From Woeseiaceae bacterium (GTDB lineage: Bacteria; Pseudomonadota; Gammaproteobacteria; Steroidobacterales; Woeseiaceae): a DNA stretch of 64,000 bases. The translations under genes and the position numbers were made by a program. The notes under the pieces are model-generated. The model was given only the letters and a program-made list of their open reading frames with translations. It made no database searches and was not told the DNA's origin. The stretch is from contig JANQLK010000051.1 in the NCBI GenBank assembly GCA_028280615.1, forward strand, positions 29,615 through 93,614. The letters run 5' to 3'. Shown here in pieces: positions 27,201 through 34,736 of this stretch (positions are counted from its first letter, which is position 1; each line of letters opens with the position of its first letter).

Positions 27201-27479
27201 GCCGAACGAGTAGCTCGCCTCCCCGTCCATGAGCGGCTGCCAGGTGATGCCGTTGTTCTCGGTCTTCCAGAGATTGCCCGACGCCGTCGCGACATAGAAC
27301 TCGTACTTGCGCTCCGGGTGGAACGCGAAATCCGAGATCCGGCCGGACGTGATGGCCGGGCCGATTGGCCGGAGCGCAAGCGTCGCGAGCGGATTGTCAT
27401 CGGCGACGGCGGCCGTCGCGGAAATAAACAGGCTGGCCGCGACGGCTGCCACGAAGACAGAGCGAAGAACGGTCGGCAT
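24207..27479 (-). CDS. Giant exported BNR/Asp-box repeat protein 2
   Basis: A 1090-residue secreted protein paralogous to those at 18791 and 27490. The signal peptide is MPTVLRSVFVAAVAASLFIS, cut near AVA/DD. Asp boxes include SGNLWKTENNGITW, YRSTDGGKSW, YRSTDGGESW, KTTDGGETW and FRSTDFGNTW. A hallmark NVCGGTQDNNSLCGPSR loop is shared with protein 3 (YGGTQDNNS). The C-terminus (about 780-1090) holds a beta-sandwich segment and a helical region. It starts ten bases after the stop of protein 3, so it is the second gene of that pair. It is convergent with the TonB receptor. There is no catalytic motif that I can name. Confidence 0.86.
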   Translation of the reverse strand: MPTVLRSVFVAAVAASLFISATAAVADDNPLATLALRPIGPAITSGRISDFAFHPERKYEFYVATASGNLWKTENNGITWQPLMDGEASYSFGVVELDPNDPNVIWVGSGENNAQRSVAYGDGVYRSTDGGKSWSNMGLTESDHISQIWIDPDDSDTVLVAAQGPLWSAGGDRGLYRSTDGGESWEAILAIDEHTGVNEFVVDPGDSNVIVASSHQRRRHVWTLIHGGPGSGIHKTTDGGETWTEITSGLPDVEMGRIGLAAAPSKPNLIYAIIEAADGEGGTFRSTDFGNTWEKRSDYVTNSPQYYNELIVDPHNPERVYAVATITVVSEDGGESFAPLGQQWRHVDDHALWIDPDDTDHLYIGGDGGIYETFDRGKNWRFVDNLSIAQFYRVQPDNAEPFYNVCGGTQDNNSLCGPSRTTAVHGVTNSDWNIILLGDGYEPQIDPEDPNIVYTQYQYGGLARYDKRTQERVFIAPHPGSGENAYNWNWNTPIIISPHDRERIYYASEQLFRSDDRGNTWRAVSGDLTRDVDRNELEVMGRVWSVDSVAKNTATSIYGAAIGLSESTLVEGLIYVGTDDGVMNVTEDGGATWRQTTSFRGVPDMSLIEDVQASMHDVDTVYAVIDNHKRGDYKPYVLKSTNRGRSWSSISGDLPERGSAHTIVEDHVDPDLLFVGTEFGLFFTQDGGGTWHELKTNFPTIAVRDVEIQRRENDLIVGTFGRGVYILDDYSPLRTPLADLTDGDAHAFEPRDSWIYIEGDLWGMQEKAFLGESFFTAPNPPYGAVFTYYLPEDLETRAETRKKAEREQAEAGEDNPYPDWETLRREDREEKPSVVLVIRDGDGQVVARVPGDTSRGLHRTAWDMRLPAPDAVSLEQPTGWIAPWDPRPRGPLATPGEYSMTLMARSDGELRQVAEPVAFVLKSLPQSPETASDPEAVLAFQRKAAELYRAVDGAKALSAEMANRIAHLKAGIAATPAATEAEAEAVRAIEARLADVDVELSGDSTVASRNESVPWPVARRVATVYQWLLDTRSPVPGLYEASYDVAASEFEDVLAALTALESDLAALETRLERMGAPHTPGRIPLWSDRR

Positions 27480-27489
27480 CGCGGTGTCC

Positions 27490-30400
27490 CTAATCCTGGA
27501 TTCCGCGGCCCGGTGTCCACGGCACCTTCGCCGTGTCCATCGCCGCCTTGAGCGCGGCGTACTCGCGTTCCAGCGTATTCAGGCTCGCGACCGTGTCGTC
27601 GTACAGCTCACGCGCAATCCTCAAGGATTCGCGCTGTGCCGGCGTCGGTCCATAGGCGCCGCCCGTCGGCGTGAAGCGCGCGTGCCACAGGCGGGCCTGG
27701 AGCGTCATCTCGCCGAGTTCCTTGAAGTTCGCGCGGGCAGCGTTGTCGCTCAGCCGGTCGCGCTGCTCGAGGAGGCGCTGCCGGATCGAGTTGGCGATCT
27801 CGTACAGCGAACCGTCCGTCGTCGCGCGTTCGAGCGTCTCCTTGACCGCGTCGAGCTCCTCGACGATCTCGTCGATCGCGGCGACGGTGCCGTCGCCGGC
27901 GCGGATCAGCTCGTCGGCCTGCATCTCGAAAACGACGCGCTGCTCCTGCGTGCTGCCGGGCAGCGTGGGCTCCGGCCGAACCGACGTCACCTGGAACGAT
28001 TGCGCGGGCGCGACATCCGACGGCACGCCGTCAATGCGCTCCTGCATCGTGACCGAGAACGTCCCGGGCGCGACGAGCACGCCGCCGCTGCCGAAGAACG
28101 ATTCTTCGCTCTCCGGCGACCAGGGCTGCAAAGCGGGGTAACGCAGGTCCCAGGCGACACGATGGAAGCCGGCCTCGGCCGGCGCCTCGATCTGGCGGAC
28201 GATGTCGCCGCCCGAATTGCGGATCGTGAACACGATCGCCGGTGCGTCTTCGCGCGACTCGTCGAGGATCGTCGACCAGTCCGCGAACTCGACGTCCTCG
28301 TTCTCCTTCTCGAGTTCCTTCTCGCCCTCGCGGCGCGCGTCCTTCGCCGTTTTGAGTCCCTCGGCGAGGTAGTAGGTGAATACGGCGCCGAAAGGCGGGT
28401 TGTCGGCGACGTAGTAGCTGTTGCCCTGGCTTGCCTGGCAGCCGGGCTCTCCGCAGCCGAGCAGGCGCTTGGGTACATACCACTTGGCCTCCCGAACCGG
28501 AAACAGCACCTTGCCTTCGGTAAGCAGTTCCTCGGTCACGCTGCGGAGCGGCGTGTAGTCGTCGAGGACATAGAAACTGCGGCCGAAGGTCGCGCCGACC
28601 AGATCGTTCTCGCGCGTCTGGATCGCGAGATCGCGGAACGGGATGTTCGGCGCGCCGCCCTTGAGCTTGGTCCAGCTGTCGCCGGCGTCGACGGTGAAGA
28701 ACACGCCGAACTCGGTGCCCAGGAACAGGAGCTCACGCTTGGCATGGTCCTGCACAACCCGCCACAGTATGTGCCTGTCGGGCAGGTTCGATGAGATGCT
28801 TTTCCAGCTGCGGCCGCGGTTTTCGCTCTTCAGGATGTACGGCGAGAAGTCGCCGTTCTTGTGGTCGTCGACGACGACGTAGACCGTGTCCGGGTCGTGC
28901 AGGTCGGCTTTGATGTCGTTGACGAAAAAGCGCTCGGGTACGCCCGGCAGGCGGTCTATTCGGCGCCAGTTGCGGCCGCCGTCCTCGGTGACCTGGATCA
29001 GCCCGTCGTCGGTGCCGGCGTAGATCAGGCCCTCGACGAGCGGCGACTCCGAGATGTTGACGATCGTGTTGAAATCGGACATCGCGTACATGTCCCACGG
29101 CGCGTCGTAGCTCCAGGTGCGGCCCATGATCGGCATGCGGGTGCGACTTTCGTTGCGGGTCAGGTCGCCCGAGATCGGGGTCCAGCTGTCGCCGTGATCG
29201 TCGCTCTGCCAGACGCGCTGGGTGGCGACGTAGATTCGGCTCGAGTCGTGCGGACTGATCAGGATCGGCGCGTCCCAGTTGTGCCGTTCGGGGGGCTCGC
29301 CCTCGCCCGCCTGCGGCTTGACGTAGGTAATCTCGCCCGTCTTCCGGTCGAAGCGGGCCACGTTGCCCTGCTGCCATTCGGCGTAAATGATGTCGGGATT
29401 GTCCGGATTGACGGCCGACTGGTGGCCGTCGCCGAACAGCGTGACGAACCAGTCGGAGCTCTGAATGCCGGCAATGTCCCAGCTGCGCGACGGGCCGCCC
29501 TGGCTGTTGTTGTCCTGCGTGCCGCCGTAGATGTTGTAGAACGGCTCGTCGTAGTCGACCGCGACCTTGTAGAACTGCGTGATCGGCAGATTCGGCGCAT
29601 ACAGCCAGGTCTCACCCTTGTCGTAGCTCGAGTAGACGCCGCCGTCGGTGCCCAGCAGGATGAAGTTCTCGTCGTCCGGGTCGAATGCCATCGCGTGGTG
29701 GTCGCCGTGCTTGGCCTCGTGCGGCATCGGCGAGAAGGTCTCGCCGCCGTCGTGGGTCACATGCATCGTCGCGTCCATCTGGTACACCAGGCCCTCGGTG
29801 TGCGGACTTGCGAAAATCTCCTGGTAATAGTGCGGGCCCGTGCCGCCGGACAGGTAGTCGTTCTTCTTCTCCCAGGTCTCGCCGCCGTCTTCCGAGCGCC
29901 AGAAACCGCCCGTGCGGTTGGCAAGTTCGATCGTCGCGTAGATGACATCCGGATTCTGCGGGCTGATCGCGAGACCGGTCTTGCCGCGGTTTTCGTCGGG
30001 CAGGCCTTCGCTCAGCTCGCGCCAGCTCTCGCCGCCGTCCTCGGACTTGTGAATCCCGGTGCCGGGGCCGCCGTCCAGCAGAACGCCGACGCTGCGCATG
30101 CGCTGCCAGGACACGGCGTACATGACATCGGGGTCGCGCGGATCCAGGTGGACTTCGGAAACGCCCGTGTATCGGTCGTCGTCATCGGTGTTGCCGAGAC
30201 CGTCGCCGAGCACCTTCGACCAGTTCTCGCCGCCGTCGGTCGACTTGTACAGGCCGCGCTCGCCGCCGCCGGACCACAGCGGCCCCTGCGCCGCGACGAA
30301 GATCGTGTTCGAGTCGCGCGGATCGATGCGGATCATGCCGATGCGTTCCGACGCCTCGAGGCCCATGTTCTCCCAGTTTGCGCCGCCGTCGCGGCTACGG

Positions 30401-30780
30401 TAGACGCCGTCGCCGTAGCCGACGTGCCGGCCGCTGACGTTCTCGCCCGTACCGACCCAGATCGTGTCGGGGTCGTTCGGGTCGATCGTGACGCAGCCGA
30501 TCGAGTAGGAACCCTCGTCATCGAAAACCGGCGTCCAGGTCGTCCCCCGGTTGTCGGTTTTCCAGACGCCGCCCGAGCCGACCGCTACGTACCAGCGATT
30601 GCTGTTGGTCGGGTCGATCGCGAGGTCGGCGATACGGCCGGACATGAATGCCGGGCCGACGCTGCGCATCTCGAGTCCCTTGAACGTGGCTTCATTGAAG
30701 CCCGGCTCGGCGTCGTCGGCGGCATGCGCGACGGGAAAAAGGCAAAGGATGACGAACAGGAATCGCCTGCAGTTCCGCAT
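27490..30780 (-). CDS. Giant exported BNR/Asp-box repeat protein 3
   Basis: A 1096-residue secreted protein. MRNCRRFLFVILCLFPVAHA is a clear signal peptide and sets the start at 30780 with GAGGG nearby; the open frame to 31302 is out of register with real genes. Asp boxes (YRSRDGGANW, YKSTDGGENW, HKSEDGGESW, WRSEDGGETW) span the first two thirds. It is more similar to protein 2 than to protein 1: both share GLEMRSVGPAFMSGRI or LRPIGPAITSGRI starts and the GGTQDNNS loop. It lies 64 bases after the thiamine operon in the same direction and could receive read-through, but a functional link is not evident. Confidence 0.86.
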   Translation of the reverse strand: MRNCRRFLFVILCLFPVAHAADDAEPGFNEATFKGLEMRSVGPAFMSGRIADLAIDPTNSNRWYVAVGSGGVWKTDNRGTTWTPVFDDEGSYSIGCVTIDPNDPDTIWVGTGENVSGRHVGYGDGVYRSRDGGANWENMGLEASERIGMIRIDPRDSNTIFVAAQGPLWSGGGERGLYKSTDGGENWSKVLGDGLGNTDDDDRYTGVSEVHLDPRDPDVMYAVSWQRMRSVGVLLDGGPGTGIHKSEDGGESWRELSEGLPDENRGKTGLAISPQNPDVIYATIELANRTGGFWRSEDGGETWEKKNDYLSGGTGPHYYQEIFASPHTEGLVYQMDATMHVTHDGGETFSPMPHEAKHGDHHAMAFDPDDENFILLGTDGGVYSSYDKGETWLYAPNLPITQFYKVAVDYDEPFYNIYGGTQDNNSQGGPSRSWDIAGIQSSDWFVTLFGDGHQSAVNPDNPDIIYAEWQQGNVARFDRKTGEITYVKPQAGEGEPPERHNWDAPILISPHDSSRIYVATQRVWQSDDHGDSWTPISGDLTRNESRTRMPIMGRTWSYDAPWDMYAMSDFNTIVNISESPLVEGLIYAGTDDGLIQVTEDGGRNWRRIDRLPGVPERFFVNDIKADLHDPDTVYVVVDDHKNGDFSPYILKSENRGRSWKSISSNLPDRHILWRVVQDHAKRELLFLGTEFGVFFTVDAGDSWTKLKGGAPNIPFRDLAIQTRENDLVGATFGRSFYVLDDYTPLRSVTEELLTEGKVLFPVREAKWYVPKRLLGCGEPGCQASQGNSYYVADNPPFGAVFTYYLAEGLKTAKDARREGEKELEKENEDVEFADWSTILDESREDAPAIVFTIRNSGGDIVRQIEAPAEAGFHRVAWDLRYPALQPWSPESEESFFGSGGVLVAPGTFSVTMQERIDGVPSDVAPAQSFQVTSVRPEPTLPGSTQEQRVVFEMQADELIRAGDGTVAAIDEIVEELDAVKETLERATTDGSLYEIANSIRQRLLEQRDRLSDNAARANFKELGEMTLQARLWHARFTPTGGAYGPTPAQRESLRIARELYDDTVASLNTLEREYAALKAAMDTAKVPWTPGRGIQD

Positions 30781-30844
30781 GATTGGGGCCCTCGAGTGTG
30801 TTTTTCTTGACACGCTATGCTGCGCTTCGATGGCGCAGAGGTTA

Positions 30845-31621
30845 TCAGATTCGGCCGCGTGACTCCCGCCACAGCCAGGCGAGCGCCTCGTAGAGTCCTT
30901 CCTGCACCGCGAGCGCGTCCATCCACCGCGATCCGTCGCCGTCGAAGTAGGCATCGAGCAGCCTTGCGGCCTGTTCCGTGGACAGCCGGTTGTCCGCGAC
31001 GATCGTTGCCAGGTCGAACATCGGATCGTTGTCGCAGGCAAACTCCCAGTCGATGAATCGGAGTCCGCCGACGTCCACGATGTTGGCAGCCACGAGGTCG
31101 TTGTGACAGAGGCTGAGATTCTGAGGAGCCGGCGTGTCCAGCACCGTCTTGAGGTGACATTCGGCGACGACGGCATCCGAGTCGCCCAGATTGTCGAAGT
31201 AGAGCGTGGCCGCCTGGCGCGCGTCGAAGGTCCGTCCCGACAGCAGCAGGCGGTGAAGCCGACGCAGCGCGCGGGCCAGTTCGGCCAGCTGCTCGTCGTC
31301 ACGCAGTCGCCCCGCGCTCAGGAACTCGCCCTCGACGTACTCCGATAGCAGCGTCGACTCCCCGACGTGCAGCACCCTTGCCGCCAGGCCGTCGGCCGCG
31401 GCGAGGGCCTGCAGTGCGCCCTCCGCCGAGCGGGAATTGTAGGGCGACGACCGCGGCGCCGTATCGAACTTGAGTACCGCGCGCCGGCCCTCCCGATCGA
31501 CGAGCCACGCGGAGTGACTCGAACCGCCGTCGAGCCGTGCAAGCGACGCCCCGGCCCATCCCGGGATTGCCGCCACTGCGCGCTCGGCCGCGAGCCGCTC
31601 CCGGCCCCCGTGTGCGTTCAC
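30845..31621 (-). CDS. Choline/thiamine kinase-like phosphotransferase of the thiamine operon
   Basis: A 258-residue APH/choline-kinase-fold enzyme. GTG at 31621 overlaps the TGA of the PnuT gene (GTGA), fixing the start. The N-lobe has DGGSSHSAWLVDREGRRAVL with the ATP-binding Lys51. The catalytic loop is LCHNDLVAANIV (His173, Asp175, Asn180) and the metal Asp191 is in FIDWEFA. Given the TPP riboswitch, the receptor and the permease upstream, phosphorylation of incoming thiamine (or hydroxyethylthiazole) is the probable job, like E. coli ThiK. That assignment rests on context; the fold alone would also fit choline or sugar kinases. Confidence 0.8.
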   Translation of the reverse strand: MNAHGGRERLAAERAVAAIPGWAGASLARLDGGSSHSAWLVDREGRRAVLKFDTAPRSSPYNSRSAEGALQALAAADGLAARVLHVGESTLLSEYVEGEFLSAGRLRDDEQLAELARALRRLHRLLLSGRTFDARQAATLYFDNLGDSDAVVAECHLKTVLDTPAPQNLSLCHNDLVAANIVDVGGLRFIDWEFACDNDPMFDLATIVADNRLSTEQAARLLDAYFDGDGSRWMDALAVQEGLYEALAWLWRESRGRI

Positions 31622-32235
31622 GCCGCGGCCTCGGCTGTATTCGACAGCGAGCGACGCCAGTTTACGTAGCCGAACGGGATCAACACGAGATACACGACGT
31701 ACAGGAGCGCGGTCAGCTCGAGGCCACGCATGGCAAAGAGCACGACCAGCACGGCATCGATGACGAGCCAGTACCACCAGTTCTCGAGCACCTTGCGCGC
31801 AACCAGGAACGTCGCCCACAGCGCGGCCCAGGTCGTGGCCGAGTCGACGTACGGGAAAGCGGCGTCGGTGTGCATCGACAGCAGCATGCCGGAGCCCGCG
31901 CTCAAGCATACGATGGCCAGGAGCGCAAGCGCATGCAGCGTGCCGTCCCAGCGCGTCACGCCGAGCGCGCGGCGCCGCTGTCCACCGCCGGTCCAGCTCC
32001 ACCAGCCGTATACGGCCATGGCAAAGTAGAAGAGGCTCAGCGCGGATTCCATGTACAGGCGTGCGCCGAACAGAATGTAGACGTACAGCGCTGAGCTCAA
32101 GGCCGCGAAATACCAGCAGGCCTTTTGCTGGCGAATCGCAAGCACGAGGTACAGCACCGCGGCCGCGACGGCGATGCCCTCGATGCCCGCGAGCGCTCGC
32201 GCCTCGGCAGCGAGATCCGCGAGCAGCGCCGACAT
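31618..32235 (-). CDS. pnuT: PnuC-family permease, probably thiamine transporter PnuT
   Basis: A 205-residue inner-membrane protein with about seven hydrophobic segments and PnuC-family marks: YLVLAIRQQKACWYFA, YMESALSLFYFAMAVYGWW, and the late WYWLVIDAVLVVLFAMRGL and FGYVNWRR. PnuC proteins import vitamin precursors by facilitated diffusion with metabolic trapping. Members under TPP-riboswitch control are called PnuT and carry thiamine. Here the riboswitch-led operon, with a kinase overlapping its stop (GTGA) to trap the substrate, supports PnuT. The ATG overlaps the preceding TGA by one base. Confidence 0.85.
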   Translation of the reverse strand: MSALLADLAAEARALAGIEGIAVAAAVLYLVLAIRQQKACWYFAALSSALYVYILFGARLYMESALSLFYFAMAVYGWWSWTGGGQRRRALGVTRWDGTLHALALLAIVCLSAGSGMLLSMHTDAAFPYVDSATTWAALWATFLVARKVLENWWYWLVIDAVLVVLFAMRGLELTALLYVVYLVLIPFGYVNWRRSLSNTAEAAA

Positions 32236-32489
32236 CAGTCGTTACGTGCGACGGGGTTGTTGAGGATCCGAATCGTGAACACGCCTTTTGGCAGCTGTTC
32301 GAAGGTCCTGCCAATCTCCTGTTTCAGGGCATCCATGACGACGTCGAACTCGCCCAGCAGCTGGGTGCTCATGGCGTTGGTCCAGACTTCGATGTCGTCG
32401 TGCGCACTGAGCCGCGCGATCACGTCCTTGATCGGCGGTATGAAGTCTCTGTCGAGCGGGTACAGGCTGATATCGACGGCTACCTTCAT
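32235..32489 (-). CDS. Small thiamine-binding-type protein (YkoF/MTH1187 family)
   Basis: An 84-residue cytoplasmic protein of the ferredoxin-like DUF77/thiamine_BP fold. It starts MKVAVDISLYPLDRDFIPPI and has the family's alternating strands and helices (EVWTNAMSTQLLGEFDVV, FTIRILNNP). Homologues such as Bacillus YkoF bind thiamine or its pyrimidine moiety. It lies two bases after the receptor stop and overlaps the permease start by one base, so it is an integral part of the thiamine operon, possibly as a ligand sensor or carrier. Confidence 0.75.
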   Translation of the reverse strand: MKVAVDISLYPLDRDFIPPIKDVIARLSAHDDIEVWTNAMSTQLLGEFDVVMDALKQEIGRTFEQLPKGVFTIRILNNPVARND

Positions 32490-32491
32490 CT

Positions 32492-34615
32492 TTAGAATCT
32501 CCTGTCAAACGAAATGCCCAGCTGGCGCGGATCACCGAGCCGGGTATAAAGCGTATCCGTAAATTCCGGCGGCTCGTTGCCGAAGAAGAAACCGCGCACG
32601 GCGTAGGTCTCGTCGAAGGCATTTCTGAGCCACAGCTCCGCGCCCCAGTGCGGCGCATCATAGCCGAGTCTCAGGTTGGTCAGGGTGTACGCGTCCGAAC
32701 GCTGGTCGTGGCTGACGTCGAAGTAGAAGGCGTCGCGCGCCGTCGTATCGATGCGCGCATAGAAACCCGAAGGATGCCGCCAGGCGCCGCCGGCGGCCAG
32801 CGTGTAGTTGGGTGCATGCGCCTGGTCGCGCCCGGACAGGTCGCCCTGCGGCGCCTGGTATTCGTCGAACGTGGCGTCGAGCAGACCAACGCTCGCATAA
32901 AACTCCAGCGTATCGCCGGGGAGCCAGCGCAGGTCGGCCTCGAAGCCGTAGCTGTCGCCGGTCGCCGCATTGCCGGTCAGAAATACGAACGTCGTCGGAT
33001 CGCCCGGATCGAGCTGGAACGACGCGCGCACCTGCTGGTCGTCGCGGCGGTTCACGAATAGCGAGGCATTGATGCTCAGCGTGTCGTCGAGCCACGTCGA
33101 GCGAACGCCCAGTTCCGCATTCCAGAGCGCTTCGGCGCCGAACTCGCGCTCAGCTTCGGGAATACCCGGGCCCAGGTTGAAACCGCCGGCCTTGTAGCCA
33201 CGGGACACGCTGAGATAGCCGGACAGGTCCCGGGAGAAATCGTGCTTCAGTGCCAGCTCACCGCCCGTCATTGATTCCGACGGGCCGGCCACGAGCCCGT
33301 CCGAATCCACGTAGTCGGTGTTTCGGCGCTCCACCCGGAGTCCGACCTCGAGGCGCGTTGCGCTGCCCACGGCGAAGCCGAACTGGCCGAACGCGGCAAG
33401 GTTCTCTGCCTCGTAGTCGCTCGTGAAGCGGGCATCGAGTATGTCCGGCTCGCCGCCGAAGCCCGGATCGAACAACTCACCCTGGTCGAGAGTCGACAGT
33501 CCGTCGTCGAGTCTTAGCGCGTAGAGCCCCAGCAGATAGTCGAAACGGGCATCGCGATCCGACACCAGCCTGAACTCCTGGCTCAGCGTTCGGCGGTCCC
33601 GTTCGCGGATCGACACGAAATCGTAGGTGATCGGCGCCCAGCTGTCGTCGTTGCCCCAGTCGGCGTCGAAGCCGTAAACGATATCGGAGTCCGCCGCAGA
33701 CGTAATCGATGTCAGCGTGTGGCCGGGAATTCCGGACCAGTCGATGCGCAGCGAACCGCCAAGACTCTGCTGGGCATCCTGCCCGGGCCTGTCGGACAGG
33801 GTCTCGAAACCGTTGTCCAGAGCGAAGGCATCGTATCCGTTGTCGACGTCGGCATAGAGGAGCGCAATCCTGATATCGACCTCGTCGCCGGGCTCGAACT
33901 CGAAGCGGCCCTTGAGCGTCGTCTCCTCTCGACCGTTCGTGTCCGTCCGGCCGAGAAACGGATTGTCGCGAAAACCATCGCTCGAGTGGCGATGTGCGCT
34001 GACGCGATAGCGCGCCCGGCCGTCGTCGCTTAACGCGCCGCCGAAAGCGAGCCCGCCGGCAAGCATGTCGTCGCTACCGACGCTCAATCGCAACAGGCCG
34101 TTGCGTTCCCCGGTGGCTGACGCGCTTTGCACGTAGATGAGCCCGGCGAGCGCGTTGGCGCCGTAGCGGCTGCCCTGCGGTCCGCGCAGCACCTCGACGC
34201 GCTCGACGTCGAATAGCGTGGCAATCGTGCCGATGCCCGAAAAATCGATATCGTCTATCAGAAATCCGACCGACGGATTCGGCGCGCCCTGATACTGCTC
34301 GAGCTCGCCGACGCCACGAATCTGGAAATAACGCGAGCGGTGCCCGTCCCCCGACCAGTTCAGGTTCGGGACGCTTTGGACAAGCTCCTCGAAGTGCTGG
34401 ATCGCGAGTTCGTCGACGTCCTCGGCGTCGAACAGCGTGACGCTGGCGGGCACCTCGGCGGCCAGGCGTTCGCGAAAGTCCGCCGTGACCGTGATTTCGT
34501 CGATGACGACCGTATCGCCGTCCGGCGCGGTCTCTTGCGCCAGTGTCGCGACCGGTCCGACCGAGAGAAATGAAATAAGACCGGCGAGAAGCCGATGGTT
34601 ATCGAAGCGTGACAT
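32492..34615 (-). CDS. TonB-dependent receptor, probable thiamine importer of the outer membrane
   Basis: A 707-residue receptor. It has a signal peptide (LLAGLISFLSVGPVATLA), a TonB box-like DEITVTA, a plug with VPASVTLFDAEDVDELAIQH, FQIRGVGELEQYQG, VEVLRGPQGSRYGANALAG, and a barrel ending in LGISFDRRF with the terminal Phe. The plug style resembles iron-type receptors, but the gene begins only a few bases after a TPP aptamer and is followed by thiamine-type genes, so thiamine or a thiamine precursor is the likely ligand. The ribosome-binding AGGAAGGG lies in the last strand of the aptamer, so TPP should block its translation. Confidence 0.87.
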   Translation of the reverse strand: MSRFDNHRLLAGLISFLSVGPVATLAQETAPDGDTVVIDEITVTADFRERLAAEVPASVTLFDAEDVDELAIQHFEELVQSVPNLNWSGDGHRSRYFQIRGVGELEQYQGAPNPSVGFLIDDIDFSGIGTIATLFDVERVEVLRGPQGSRYGANALAGLIYVQSASATGERNGLLRLSVGSDDMLAGGLAFGGALSDDGRARYRVSAHRHSSDGFRDNPFLGRTDTNGREETTLKGRFEFEPGDEVDIRIALLYADVDNGYDAFALDNGFETLSDRPGQDAQQSLGGSLRIDWSGIPGHTLTSITSAADSDIVYGFDADWGNDDSWAPITYDFVSIRERDRRTLSQEFRLVSDRDARFDYLLGLYALRLDDGLSTLDQGELFDPGFGGEPDILDARFTSDYEAENLAAFGQFGFAVGSATRLEVGLRVERRNTDYVDSDGLVAGPSESMTGGELALKHDFSRDLSGYLSVSRGYKAGGFNLGPGIPEAEREFGAEALWNAELGVRSTWLDDTLSINASLFVNRRDDQQVRASFQLDPGDPTTFVFLTGNAATGDSYGFEADLRWLPGDTLEFYASVGLLDATFDEYQAPQGDLSGRDQAHAPNYTLAAGGAWRHPSGFYARIDTTARDAFYFDVSHDQRSDAYTLTNLRLGYDAPHWGAELWLRNAFDETYAVRGFFFGNEPPEFTDTLYTRLGDPRQLGISFDRRF

Positions 34616-34618
34616 AGA

Positions 34619-34728
34619 TCCCTTCCTACGCCGGCATTACCCGGTTCAGGTTCTAAGGGTTCCCGCCGTTCGGCGCCCGTGGCCCCGCGGCGAATCTCAG
34701 GTCGAATGACCACCCCTGTGACGAGGGG
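34619..34728 (-). promoter_or_regulatory. TPP (thiamine pyrophosphate) riboswitch
   Basis: Read on the minus strand, the conserved THI-box elements appear in order: CACAGGGGTGG, the P2 arm with GACCTGAGA, then ACCCTTAGAACCTGA, ACCGGGTAATGCCGGCG and TAGGAAGGG. These are the invariant TPP aptamer blocks. The last strand AGGAAGGG is also the Shine-Dalgarno of the receptor gene, whose ATG follows within a few bases. No terminator hairpin fits in between, so control should be translational, by sequestration. The aptamer edges are approximate. Confidence 0.95.
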
Positions 34729-34730
34729 CA

Positions 34731-34736
34731 ACTATA
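34731..34736 (-). promoter_or_regulatory. Possible -10 box of the thiamine operon
   Basis: TATAGT on the minus strand overlaps the last bases before and around the TGA stop of mmsB (34737-34739), placing a start site just ahead of the riboswitch. The -35 region would lie inside the mmsB coding end and is weak (TGATCG-like). Otherwise the operon depends on read-through from mmsB. Confidence 0.3.
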
